Virus record (IMG/VR): IMGVR_UViG_3300044530_000011 | Coordinates: 1 to 28,178 of that record | DNA: 28,178 nt | Source of the DNA: a virus | Strand: one strand, 5' to 3' | Part shown: positions 1 to 7,072 of the stretch, in pieces | Numbering within the stretch: position 1 is the first letter of the stretch | How the letters are laid out: the number at the start of each line of letters is the position of its first letter | Made by a program: the position numbers and the translations under genes | Notes under the pieces: model-generated | What the model saw: the letters and a program-made list of their open reading frames with translations, nothing else | Database searches by the model: none | Told to the model about the DNA's origin: nothing

Positions 1-315
1 ATTCGCCACAGCAACGAAGACACCCAGCGCATTGCACAAAGCCAGTTGTCTGCGCTTTGCCATGCAGTGAACGTGATCAAGTTGATGGACACTGCCGCCC
101 TGCACTTTAAGCCAGTTCGCATCAGTGTGACTGTGCGTGAAGCACAAGGCATCTATAAGGCCAGCAACAACATCAAGGGCTATGAGTCTGCCGGTGGGTT
201 TAGCGCACCAGCTGCTGCACCAACACCGGCGCCAGTAGCTGACACGCCTGCATGGCCAACAGCCGAGCAAGAAGCCGCCAAGTCCAAAGCACCCGCTTGG
301 GCACGGAAAGGCTGA
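1..315 (+). CDS. DUF669-like phage protein, C-terminal part (5' end cut by window)
   Basis: The frame is open from base 1 to a TGA at 313-315, so the true start lies outside the window; an internal TTG at 46 is not needed. The visible 104 residues include the segment QLSALCHAVNV, then LHFKPVRISVTV and NNIKGYES, which resemble the C-terminal half of DUF669 proteins found in phage replication or recombination modules. The last 35 residues are Ala/Pro-rich and look disordered, ending WARKG. It sits 1 base before the nuclease gene and appears to be in the same operon. DUF669 proteins often lie beside recombination ATPases or ssDNA-handling genes, but their biochemical role is not settled. The family assignment rests on memory of the motif pattern. 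Confidence 0.6.
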   Translation: MRHSNEDTQRIAQSQLSALCHAVNVIKLMDTAALHFKPVRISVTVREAQGIYKASNNIKGYESAGGFSAPAAAPTPAPVADTPAWPTAEQEAAKSKAPAWARKG

Positions 316-316
316 C

Positions 317-1405
317 ATGGCCTTGCTACCACAATCAGTTACTGATCCTGTGGCCGATGCCATCTTTGCCTACTACAAGGCAAAGTATGGCGCGGAAGCA
401 CAACGCCCTTACCTTGGCGCCTCTGCCATTGGTAAGCCCTGCCTGCGCCAGCACTGGTACTCATTCAGATGGGCCAAGCCTGCGCAGTTCTCTGGCCGCC
501 TGTACCGAGTCTTTCAGTCTGGCCACCTTCAGGAGCCAAGGGTTTATCAAGATTTGGCAAGCATTGGTTGCACGGTCTACCAGATCAATCCAACCACTGG
601 CAAGCAATGGTCATTTAGCGAAGCCAAGACTGGCCATCATTTTCAGGGCAATGCTGACGGCATTGTTACTGGCTTGCCGCAGGCGCCTAAGTCTCCGCAC
701 ATACTGGAGATAAAGACAGCATCTGACAAGATGTACAAGGAAATGCAAAAATCTGGCGTAAAGAAGGCCAAACCCGAACACTACGCGCAGATGCAAATAT
801 ACATGAAGTGGAGCATTGATCAGTTTGGCGAAGACGGTTGCCGCAGGGCACTCTATCTGGTGGTCAACAAAGACAATGACGACATCTACACCGAACGCTT
901 GGAGTTTGATGCTAAAGAAGCGCAGGCACTGATTGACAAGGCCATGGCGGTGATCACCAGCGTAGAGCCACCAGTTGGCATTTCGACTGATCCCACATGG
1001 TTTGAGTGCAAGTTCTGTGATTACCAGGCTGTTTGCCACGGCACAGATGTACCAGCGCCGACTTGCCGGTCATGCGTACATGTCACACCAGAGATGGATG
1101 GCCAAGGCCGGTGGTCATGCGCGTCGCTTGGCACTGACTTGACCACAGACCAGCAGCGCAAGGCTTGCAGCAAGCACCAGTACATTCCGATTCTTTTGGC
1201 CAAGACGGCCAGTCCTGTGGATGTGACCGAAAACAATGGACTGGTTTACAAAACGCCAGAAGGTGTAGAGTTTATTAACGGCGATCCTGCCGTCAGCCCT
1301 GACTACATCAGCAGCGCTGAGATTCACGCTTGCTCAGACAAAGTGATGTTGGTTGACCAACAAGCGCTTGAGTTGCGCAAACAACACAACGGAAGGTTCG
1401 TATGA
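317..1405 (+). CDS. PD-(D/E)XK nuclease, RecB/Cas4-like, with likely Fe-S and zinc sites
   Basis: A 362-residue protein with a recognisable PD-(D/E)XK nuclease core: GNADG (D114), ILEIKTAS (E131, K133) and a downstream YAQMQ (Q158/Q160) motif, matching the D...ExK...QxxxY-type order of RecB-family nucleases. One cysteine near the N-terminus (C42, GKPCLRQ) plus C231-x2-C234-x5-C240 gives the split four-Cys arrangement that binds a 4Fe-4S cluster in Cas4 and AddB nucleases. A further Cys-rich tail (C250, C253, C268, C284, with H287) looks like a separate zinc site. The ATG at 317 follows the DUF669 stop by one base. Its 3' end overlaps the next gene by ATGA. The likely role is DNA end processing in phage replication or recombination, in step with the adjacent helicase. 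Class is confident; precise polarity and metal content are inferred. Confidence 0.85.
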   Translation: MALLPQSVTDPVADAIFAYYKAKYGAEAQRPYLGASAIGKPCLRQHWYSFRWAKPAQFSGRLYRVFQSGHLQEPRVYQDLASIGCTVYQINPTTGKQWSFSEAKTGHHFQGNADGIVTGLPQAPKSPHILEIKTASDKMYKEMQKSGVKKAKPEHYAQMQIYMKWSIDQFGEDGCRRALYLVVNKDNDDIYTERLEFDAKEAQALIDKAMAVITSVEPPVGISTDPTWFECKFCDYQAVCHGTDVPAPTCRSCVHVTPEMDGQGRWSCASLGTDLTTDQQRKACSKHQYIPILLAKTASPVDVTENNGLVYKTPEGVEFINGDPAVSPDYISSAEIHACSDKVMLVDQQALELRKQHNGRFV

Positions 1406-1560
1406 ACACCCCACCAATTGACCAGATCACCTTGCGTGATTACTTTGCCGCAGCCGCCTTGACTGGCTTGTTGGCCAATGGCGATAGGAGAAGCGCTGTA
1501 GAAAACGCCTACGCCATTGCCGACAGTATGCTTGAGGAGCGTGATGATGATCCTGCGTGA
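1402..1560 (+). CDS. Small conserved-type phage protein, 52 aa
   Basis: The ATG at 1402 overlaps the nuclease stop as ATGA, and the frame runs to a TGA at 1558-1560. The product begins MNTPPIDQITLRDYFAAAAL, continues with a helical segment containing AVENAYAIADSMLEER and ends in acidic residues. Its 3' end carries the GAGGAG ribosome site of the helicase gene, so the two genes overlap by 14 bases. Small proteins with an LRDYFAA...AYAIAD..L.ER pattern are common in phage genomes, but no function is known to me. Coupled translation with its neighbours is the main evidence that it is real. Confidence 0.75.
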   Translation: MNTPPIDQITLRDYFAAAALTGLLANGDRRSAVENAYAIADSMLEERDDDPA

Positions 1561-3262
1561 GTACCAGTCCCGCGCAGTGTCTGACTTGTTTGCTTGGTGG
1601 ACAAAGCACACCGAGGAGGCCGACATTCCTCTTTTGGTGTTGCCTACCGCCGCCGGCAAGTCGGTGATCTGCGCTGAGATTGTGCGCCAGATGTGGGATC
1701 AGTGGCCAGAGTTTCACCCGCGCACTGTGGTGCTAGTTCCCTCAAAAGAACTGGCCGAGCAGAATGCGGCCAAGCTCAGGGCCTTACTTCCGCACACCAT
1801 CAGCGTTGGCTTTGTCAGCGCCAGCTTAGGCACAAAAAGGTACAACGCCGATGTGATTGTGGCTACCATTGGCAGCATCCACAAGGCCGCGCACTTGCTT
1901 GGAAACATCAAGGCCGTAGTAATTGATGAGGCTCACCTAGTGAGCCAGAAGGCAGGAGATGCAGGCATGTACCGCAATTTCCTGTCCAAACTCGGAGAGT
2001 TATGCAAATTTCGCATAGTTGGCATGACGGCCACGCCATTCAGGGGCAATCAAGTCTGGCTGACTGACGGTGACGATCCATTGTTTACTGGCATCGCAAG
2101 CCGTGTGTCTATGGGTGAGCTGCTTGCGCAGAAGTTCATTGCACCACTGGTTCCACCGGCAGAGAAAATCAACACCCGCATCGATGCCAGCCATGTTGGC
2201 ATAGCCAACGGCGACTACAAGGTTGGCGAACTATCCCGCGAGGTTGAGAAATACCTTGCCAAAGTGGCCGTAGAAGCCACTAGGATTGCTTCAGAGCGCA
2301 AGAAATGGATTGCCTTTACACCGAGTGTCGATAACGCTGAAAGCCTGTCTGAGAAGCTAAACGCGCTTGGCATTGTGAGTGCCGTTGTGTGCGGTGAAAC
2401 CCCCAAACAAGAGCGCGAAGACTTAATTCGCCAGTTTAAGAGCCACCAGATTCATTGTTTGGTCACCGTGCTGGCGCTCTCAGTTGGCTTTGATGTGCCA
2501 GATGTGGACTGCATTATTTGGTGCAGGCCCACTAAGTCGCCAGTGCTTTATGTGCAGGGCATGGGCCGAGGCACTCGCATTGCAGACGGCAAGACCGATT
2601 GTTTGGTGCTTGACTTTACCGACACCGTAGAACGCTTGGGGCCGGTGGACACGATCCAAGGTAGGGCTAAGAAAAAGTCAGGCACACAGGAGGCGCCCTA
2701 CAGTATTTGCCCAGACTGCGGAGAGCGCAACGCACCAGCTGCGCTTGTGTGTGTGCATTGTGGTGGCCAAATCAGGGAAGAAGAAGTTAAGCCAATGGAT
2801 GCCAAAGTGTCCTATGCAGCCCTGCTATCAAGCCAGACCGCGGCAGCCGAACTGGTGTGGCACGACATCACAAAGGTTGGTTATGCCATGCACCGAAAAG
2901 AAGGCAAGCCAGACAGCATGAGGGTTGACTACTACGCCGGCCTGCTGCGTGTGGCCAGCGAGTGGGTGTGCTTCAACCACATTGGCTATCCCAAGCAAAA
3001 AGCACAGGACTGGTGGTTAAGACGCGACAAAATTTTTATGCCGTCTTCCGTCAGCGTGGCAATTGACTATTTGCAATTACATAAGATCAATGAGCCAGTC
3101 AGAATTGCAACCCGTAAAAATGGTAAATATACAGAGGTAAAAGATTATGAATTTGATAGAACTGAACGCAATCAAGAGGCATTTGGACGGCCAAGTCAAG
3201 CAAGTCAATTTGATACAAGTAAATTGCCAACAGTGCAACAACTTTGCAGTTGGAATGTGTAA
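1547..3262 (+). CDS. Superfamily 2 DEAH-box helicase with zinc ribbon
   Basis: The 571-residue reading from ATG 1547 carries the SF2 motifs in order: Walker A LPTAAGKS (residues 32-39), DEAH (127-130), TAT (161-163), then the second RecA-like domain with SVGFD and QGMGRGTR (337-344). A zinc ribbon follows (C388-x2-C391, C402-x2-C405), and the C-terminal domain contains MRVDYYAGL and KAQDWWLRR, seen in many phage helicases. I chose ATG 1547 because GAGGAG at 1534-1539 is 7 bases upstream; an adjacent ATG at 1544 is only 4 bases away. It would unwind or remodel DNA during phage replication or recombination with the neighbouring nuclease. The final ~35 residues overlap the next gene by 116 bases and may be an extension (see findings). 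Confidence 0.92.
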   Translation: MILREYQSRAVSDLFAWWTKHTEEADIPLLVLPTAAGKSVICAEIVRQMWDQWPEFHPRTVVLVPSKELAEQNAAKLRALLPHTISVGFVSASLGTKRYNADVIVATIGSIHKAAHLLGNIKAVVIDEAHLVSQKAGDAGMYRNFLSKLGELCKFRIVGMTATPFRGNQVWLTDGDDPLFTGIASRVSMGELLAQKFIAPLVPPAEKINTRIDASHVGIANGDYKVGELSREVEKYLAKVAVEATRIASERKKWIAFTPSVDNAESLSEKLNALGIVSAVVCGETPKQEREDLIRQFKSHQIHCLVTVLALSVGFDVPDVDCIIWCRPTKSPVLYVQGMGRGTRIADGKTDCLVLDFTDTVERLGPVDTIQGRAKKKSGTQEAPYSICPDCGERNAPAALVCVHCGGQIREEEVKPMDAKVSYAALLSSQTAAAELVWHDITKVGYAMHRKEGKPDSMRVDYYAGLLRVASEWVCFNHIGYPKQKAQDWWLRRDKIFMPSSVSVAIDYLQLHKINEPVRIATRKNGKYTEVKDYEFDRTERNQEAFGRPSQASQFDTSKLPTVQQLCSWNV

Positions 3263-3347
3263 GCAGTTTGGCGCCAAACCACCGCTAGAGTGGATTACCG
3301 GCACGGTTGAGTGCGAACATTGGGAATGGGATCAGATCCCTTTTTAG
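3147..3347 (+). CDS. Small Cys-rich phage protein, 66 aa, probable metal binder
   Basis: The product has an N-terminal helix (IKRHLDGQVKQVNLIQ), then C-x2-C (residues 27 and 30), another Cys at 38 and a C-terminal C-E-H pair (C56, H58), a spacing that could ligate zinc. It ends in an aromatic tail, WEWDQIPF. The start ATG 3147 has an AGAGG-type site upstream, but it lies 116 bases inside the 3' end of the helicase in another frame. The stop at 3345-3347 is 8 bases before the next ATG. Similar small proteins occur in phage early regions; function is unknown. Confidence in the reading is good because the C/H pattern and downstream spacing are coherent. Confidence 0.7.
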   Translation: MNLIELNAIKRHLDGQVKQVNLIQVNCQQCNNFAVGMCKQFGAKPPLEWITGTVECEHWEWDQIPF

Positions 3348-3355
3348 GAGACAAC

Positions 3356-3823
3356 ATGATACGTACAGAAGAAGATGACGAGTTTGCTCGTATTGAGCAT
3401 GAAAACAGAATAAAGGGGCAACCTTACCACTGGGAAGTTGATGCTATCAAAGCGGCAATCAACATAGAACGTGAGGAGTGCGCCCGTATTGCTGACGATT
3501 GGGATAAGGCAAATCCACTTAGCAATTATGGGAGAAGCATTGCAAACAGAATTCGCGCTAGAGGAGAAAATACACCCATGGAAATACTGATCTACACCAA
3601 ACGCAAATGCCCCAATTGCATTACAGCCAAGATAATTTTGAGGGCTGAGAACATTAGGTATGTTGAGATTGACGTTGAGTCAAACCCTGCACTGCTTAGT
3701 GATCTGCCAGAAAACTCACGCCAGACGCCGCAAATCTTTATTGATGGCCAGCACGTTGGCGGCTTGGCCGGTCTACACGCAGCACTTACAAAGACAAAAA
3801 ATGCCACGCCCAAAACCACCTGA
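3356..3823 (+). CDS. Small phage domain fused in frame to glutaredoxin
   Basis: Starting at ATG 3356, with AGGAG at 3346-3350, the 155-residue product has two parts. Residues 1-74 are a charged helical domain (AINIEREECARIADDW, then GRSIANRIRARG) like small stand-alone phage proteins of unknown role. Residues 75-155 are a thioredoxin-fold glutaredoxin: MEILIYTKRKCPNC has the redox pair C85/C88, TPQIFIDG supplies the cis-Pro loop, and HVGG is the glutathione-side Gly-Gly. Phage glutaredoxins usually supply electrons to ribonucleotide reductase, but no reductase gene is in this window. An internal ATG at 3578 with GAGGAG upstream (3561-3566) could produce the glutaredoxin alone. The last 23 bases overlap the next gene. 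Confidence 0.85.
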   Translation: MIRTEEDDEFARIEHENRIKGQPYHWEVDAIKAAINIEREECARIADDWDKANPLSNYGRSIANRIRARGENTPMEILIYTKRKCPNCITAKIILRAENIRYVEIDVESNPALLSDLPENSRQTPQIFIDGQHVGGLAGLHAALTKTKNATPKTT

Positions 3824-3992
3824 ACCCCTACTAGGACGACAAATCAGAATGTCTGACAGACATTGGATGATCCTGCAAGAACTTGGCGGGGCTGAATGGC
3901 TACGCAAACAGTTGGATAAAAACGCCAAGATGCCAGCCAAGTATTACCGGCTTGAGACGGATGCGCCATCAAAGAAGGAAACAAATGACTGA
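3801..3992 (+). CDS. Small basic phage protein, 63 aa
   Basis: The reading from ATG 3801 gives a short basic protein with a Pro-rich start (MPRPKPPEPLLGRQIRMS) followed by a helix DRHWMILQELGGAEWLRKQL. The arrangement of basic N-terminus, Ser, helix and LGGAEWLR is frequent in small phage proteins and might suit a DNA-binding fold, but this is only an impression. Its start overlaps the glutaredoxin gene by 23 bases and its stop overlaps the next ATG by 8 bases. No strong Shine-Dalgarno is seen, so translation probably depends on coupling. Function unknown. Confidence 0.65.
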   Translation: MPRPKPPEPLLGRQIRMSDRHWMILQELGGAEWLRKQLDKNAKMPAKYYRLETDAPSKKETND

Positions 3993-4125
3993 TGACGATG
4001 ACATTCAAGATTACGTCCGGCCTTGGATTGGGCTAACGGATGAGGAGATAGACCAACTTGGTCTAGGTAATTACCGACAAGTGGTGCGTGAAGTTGAACA
4101 AGCCTTAAAGGAGAAGAACACATGA
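3985..4125 (+). CDS. Small acidic phage protein, 46 aa
   Basis: ATG 3985 has a GAAGGAAA ribosome site directly upstream and overlaps the preceding gene. The product starts with an acidic run (MTDDDDIQDYV), followed by WIGLTDEEIDQLG and a C-terminal helix with REVEQALKEKN. Proteins with a GLTDEEI...VEAALKEKN pattern are common tiny phage ORFs near replication genes; role unknown. Its stop forms an ATGA overlap with the next gene. Confidence 0.7.
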   Translation: MTDDDDIQDYVRPWIGLTDEEIDQLGLGNYRQVVREVEQALKEKNT

Positions 4126-4751
4126 GTTATATCGTGGCATCATTGCCGCCCATGAAATGCTTTGTTAAGAAAGAATTTCTATACAACGATCTAAAAGGCC
4201 ATGGCGAACTAGAGCCTGCAATCTGGGTCAGCCTTAAAGCCTTGCGCGGCCAAGTGTTCCGCATTGAGTCGCTGTTGCCCGCGTATGGCGCCCTCTACGA
4301 CAAGCTGCCGATCCACGCCTACGTCTGGCACAAAGACGCTGGCAATCTGCCAATTGACACGCTTCAGTTGTGGGACTGCATGGGCTACCGCTTTACGGTC
4401 ATTGAGAAGATCGGCCTGCGTAACCTAGGCGTCAAGTTTCTTGGCAAAGACAAAGAGTGGCACTTTGGGCGCTACTTGTTCACAGTAGACTTCTGCGCCG
4501 AAGGCATGGACTTAGACACGGGGTTTACCGAGCAGGCCGAGGAACACAAGTCGTTTAACTGGATTGCGCTAGACAACGGCCAGTTTGCCTGCCAGCCAAA
4601 CAACCGATGCCTGTGGTATGACCAAAGCCTGATACCAAATGAGACAAAGTTTCCTGATTTCCAAGCGGCGCAGCGCTTGTGGACAGTAGATGGCACGCGC
4701 AAATGGTCTGCTGGTGATGATTGGTTCTACGACATCAAGGAGAGAGCGTGA
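4122..4751 (+). CDS. Uncharacterised phage protein, 209 aa
   Basis: The gene begins in an ATGA overlap with the previous one and has AAGGAG-type sequence upstream. The product is soluble, rich in Trp, Phe and Tyr, with mixed alpha/beta character and no membrane segment or known catalytic motif that I recognise. Notable stretches are LPIHAYVWHKDAG, TLQLWDCMGYRFTVI and DWFYDIKERA at the end. It sits among early genes, so a role in replication or host takeover is plausible but unproven. Its stop overlaps a GTG-started gene. I do not recognise the family with certainty. Confidence 0.75.
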   Translation: MSYIVASLPPMKCFVKKEFLYNDLKGHGELEPAIWVSLKALRGQVFRIESLLPAYGALYDKLPIHAYVWHKDAGNLPIDTLQLWDCMGYRFTVIEKIGLRNLGVKFLGKDKEWHFGRYLFTVDFCAEGMDLDTGFTEQAEEHKSFNWIALDNGQFACQPNNRCLWYDQSLIPNETKFPDFQAAQRLWTVDGTRKWSAGDDWFYDIKERA

Positions 4752-4933
4752 GTAACAAACCAGACTTTGCAACATGGAGCCAGGTTAACTTGGCCAAGTT
4801 TGCTGACGAGGCTTACACCAAGTTATGTGAACAGGACGACATAATTCAGCACCTACAGTGTGACCTTAAAACGGCCATTGAGGCTTACCGAACCCTGTCT
4901 AAGCAAATGCCCGAGTCCCAGCCTTGTCAATAA
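4748..4933 (+). CDS. Small helical phage protein, 61 aa, GTG start
   Basis: The chosen start is GTG 4748, which overlaps the preceding TGA (GTGA) and has AAGGAGAG 5-10 bases upstream; a start further upstream at 4721 would lie inside the previous gene without a better site. The product starts VSNKPDFATWSQVNLAKF and has a helix likely to form a coiled coil (EQDDIIQHLQCDLKTAIEAY). It is the last + strand gene: its final 35 bases overlap the 3' end of the oppositely transcribed endolysin. Function unknown. Confidence 0.65.
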   Translation: MSNKPDFATWSQVNLAKFADEAYTKLCEQDDIIQHLQCDLKTAIEAYRTLSKQMPESQPCQ

Positions 4934-5327
4934 TCAGGGCTTGTTTGCGAGGTGATCCAGTAACTTGGTTGGGGATGCTAATGTGTGTCCACCGATCAAA
5001 CTCGCGGATCACCTGATCAAACCCAAGGTCTGAGGCAATAATGGCACGCACCACTTGATCTGGCGTCATGCCTGGCACACGGATGTCGGCGGCGCAACCA
5101 ACGCGATGCTGACTGGTGTCTTTGCTGCCTACCGCATCGTTAACCGCTTTACTGCGGAAAGCACTGTTGACCATAATTGGCTTACCGCCAAGTAAGGTTT
5201 TGACTGCTTCAAGGAACTCAGCCAGTCTTTGAATGTTTGCTTGTTCAGTTTCATTTGGGGTGTTGTCCAATGTTCGGTGGTCTGTATGTGTCAGTTCTTC
5301 TAAAGTAAAGTGTTCAGTCAAGTTCAT
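4899..5327 (-). CDS. M15-family peptidase, probable endolysin
   Basis: A 142-residue Zn peptidase of the M15 (D-Ala-D-Ala carboxypeptidase/VanY-like) fold. Visible ligands: SQHRVGCAADI gives H74 and D81, and RWTHIS gives H115; E109 in VIREF is the likely catalytic acid. NSAFRSKAVN is the usual preceding motif. Such enzymes cut peptide cross-links in murein and serve phages as lysins. No signal peptide is visible, so release would need a holin, and a holin-like gene lies directly upstream with an ATGA overlap. It is the last gene of the leftward operon. Class is confident; its role in lysis is inferred from position and family. Confidence 0.9.
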   Translation of the reverse strand: MNLTEHFTLEELTHTDHRTLDNTPNETEQANIQRLAEFLEAVKTLLGGKPIMVNSAFRSKAVNDAVGSKDTSQHRVGCAADIRVPGMTPDQVVRAIIASDLGFDQVIREFDRWTHISIPNQVTGSPRKQALIIDKAGTRAFA

Positions 5328-5821
5328 TTCACTGACCCTGCTTTTGAAAGTAAATCGGTCTTGGCTTGTGATCCTGCGCTAGAGCCAAAATAATAAGCAA
5401 TGATGCCAGTCCACGCTGTGCCTAAACTGCCAAGCATCATCAAGATTGCAGGGTTACTGCTGTCAATTTGGTTAAAGAACATCATCACCATGATGCCAAA
5501 GAAACCGATGGTTACAGCGCCAGCCAAAATGGGAGGCATCAGGCTGCGGGTGGTGGCCTGCATTTCCCGCGCTGACTTCCTGTCCTCGACCTCTAGCTTT
5601 TCAAAGTTAAGGCCAAGTTCTTGCGCTTGCTTCTGTAACTCAATCTCAGCAATTTTGACTTGAGCAATCTGCTCTGCTGACAACTTGTTGTTGGAGATCA
5701 AGTCGCCCACTTTGTCGGGGTCAACGCCAATAGCCTTGGAGATGGCAGACACCGCCATGCCAGCCAGTGGGCCACCCATAGCGGTTGCAATCGTGGGTGC
5801 AATTTGTTTAAGCCAATCCAT
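5324..5821 (-). CDS. Holin-like protein (3-TM holin family type)
   Basis: A 165-residue protein with a Gly/Ala-rich hydrophobic N-terminus (IAPTIATAMGGPLAGMAV), a central charged helix (residues ~50-85, EIELQKQAQELGLNFEKLEVEDRKSAREM), and two C-terminal membrane segments (ILAGAVTIGFFGIMVMMFF and LMMLGSLGTAWTGIIAYYFG). This plan matches the 3-TM holins first described in gene transfer agents and podoviruses. It would permeabilise the inner membrane for the endolysin, whose ATG overlaps its stop. Its own ATG overlaps the stop of the upstream gene (TAATG). Confidence 0.8.
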   Translation of the reverse strand: MDWLKQIAPTIATAMGGPLAGMAVSAISKAIGVDPDKVGDLISNNKLSAEQIAQVKIAEIELQKQAQELGLNFEKLEVEDRKSAREMQATTRSLMPPILAGAVTIGFFGIMVMMFFNQIDSSNPAILMMLGSLGTAWTGIIAYYFGSSAGSQAKTDLLSKAGSVK

Positions 5822-6432
5822 TATTGTTTGCTCCTTGAAAGCATAGTTGCTGCAATTTCCATCATGGTTTTTGTTACCTGAATGTCGGCGGGTTCATTAT
5901 CCCACCCCACAGTAATCTGGCCTACAAATCTGTTTGGGTCTGGTGGAATGCTAATTCTGCAAGTGTAGGCAACCCCCTTGGCTATGTACCACAAACCCAT
6001 TTCAGATTGCGCTGACTTGTATTCCCCGCAAGGTATCTCACTAGCCATCAGCTTAACCACATCTGCATTGTTGGCTGCGTTTTGGGTAAACAAACCTACA
6101 TCAAGCCCATCGTTGGTTTTGTCTCGACCTTCTTTGGTGTAAGCGCGGTACAACACTCTGGTTCCAAACATGGGGTTTACTTTAAACACAGCAACAATGG
6201 TAGCGTTGGTGGTTTTAAATAAGTGAGCAGCAGCATCTTCTACCCTGTCCTCGACAATGCTTGGCATCTTCTTAGACTCTTTGTACGCACCCATCAGCAG
6301 TTCTTGGTTCTGCCAAACAAAGTACCCAGAGAACGCAAACACCGCCATGAGTATCAGCGCGAACAGCTTGAACGGGCTATCCACATAGGACAGCACCTTG
6401 CTTAGTATGTCTGCTGGCTTTTCGTCACTCAT
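5821..6432 (-). CDS. Single-span membrane protein with large extracytoplasmic domain
   Basis: The 203-residue product has one clear membrane segment near the N-terminus (FKLFALILMAVFAFSGYFVW, residues ~21-40), then about 160 residues predicted outside the cytoplasm with two Cys (in EIPCGEY and AYTCRIS) that may pair. No enzyme motif is recognised. It lies in the lysis/membrane cluster, overlaps both neighbours (ATGA upstream, TAATG downstream) and is probably translated with them. A lysis accessory or membrane signalling role is possible. Function unknown. Confidence 0.75.
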   Translation of the reverse strand: MSDEKPADILSKVLSYVDSPFKLFALILMAVFAFSGYFVWQNQELLMGAYKESKKMPSIVEDRVEDAAAHLFKTTNATIVAVFKVNPMFGTRVLYRAYTKEGRDKTNDGLDVGLFTQNAANNADVVKLMASEIPCGEYKSAQSEMGLWYIAKGVAYTCRISIPPDPNRFVGQITVGWDNEPADIQVTKTMMEIAATMLSRSKQ

Positions 6433-6581
6433 CCTAGTCCAATCATTCCAAGTAGTTTGTTCACAATCTTGTCCGACAAGTTATCAGGCAGGAACTGGAG
6501 AAACCCAAGTACCCACCAAGCAATGCACAACCGCACAAAGACTTTAAGGAAAAGGTCAAATTGCTTTTGGTACTCATTCAC
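6429..6581 (-). CDS. Tiny membrane protein, 50 aa, GTG start
   Basis: A reading from GTG 6581-6579 to TGA 6431-6429. The GTG overlaps the upstream gene's TGA (GTGA), and its own stop overlaps the next ATG (ATGA), so it fills what would otherwise be an empty 145-base gap. The product begins VNEYQKQFDLFLKVFVRLC, has a membrane-like centre with AWWVLGFLQFL, and ends in an amphipathic helix (KIVNKLLGMIGLG). It may be a holin-type or accessory lysis peptide; this is inference from size and context. Confidence 0.7.
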   Translation of the reverse strand: MNEYQKQFDLFLKVFVRLCIAWWVLGFLQFLPDNLSDKIVNKLLGMIGLG

Positions 6582-7072
6582 CGCCCACACCTTGATCTAG
6601 CACACAGATCAGAGACTTCATTAATACCCCAACCAATAGCACCAATAAACATCACAATAATAACAATAGCAACTGCCCACTGCATCTGTTCGGCTTCGGC
6701 TTCTTTGCGCTTTTTCTCTTCAGCGTGTAAGGCCGCCATTTCTTTGGCATCATCCCTGTCCATTTCAGCTTGACGGGCCTTGGTTGCATTCCATACGTCT
6801 ATGCGCCCAGCTTGCATAAAAAGCATCTTTAACTGCTCTTCAAATCGTTTGGCTTCATCCAAAGCCATCTCAATTTGCAGGGCCGCACCAAGGTTAGACT
6901 TACCACCTGTACGTTTGGCGTGAAGCATGGCCTTGGTAGCGGTGCTCTTTGCATCAAAAAGCTTGGCAATTGACGGCGTTAGACCTGCCAGATCACTAGC
7001 GACTTTACTAGCCTTTTTAACGACACTGATTGCAGTTTGCAATCCTTCTAGCGCCGTGATCGGATCAATCAT
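6578..7072 (-). CDS. Phage protein with C-terminal membrane anchor, 164 aa
   Basis: I start at ATG 7072 (MIDPITALEGLQTAI) rather than an upstream TTG, because the ATG overlaps the preceding stop as ATGA. The protein is mostly helical: a region with GLTPSIAKLFDAKSTATKAM, a charged coiled-coil-like stretch (EKKRKEAEAEQ), then a single membrane segment (WAVAIVIIVMFIGAIGWGI) and a short tail with two Cys (LCARSRCGR). I recall similar proteins in podoviruses of aquatic bacteria, always with this tail-anchored plan and no assigned role. It is part of the coupled membrane cluster. Confidence 0.75.
   Translation of the reverse strand: MIDPITALEGLQTAISVVKKASKVASDLAGLTPSIAKLFDAKSTATKAMLHAKRTGGKSNLGAALQIEMALDEAKRFEEQLKMLFMQAGRIDVWNATKARQAEMDRDDAKEMAALHAEEKKRKEAEAEQMQWAVAIVIIVMFIGAIGWGINEVSDLCARSRCGR

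Noticed and set aside
611-1039. - strand frame of 142 codons in the nuclease gene
   Set aside because: It opposes a nuclease with complete motifs; no promoter or operon context on that strand.
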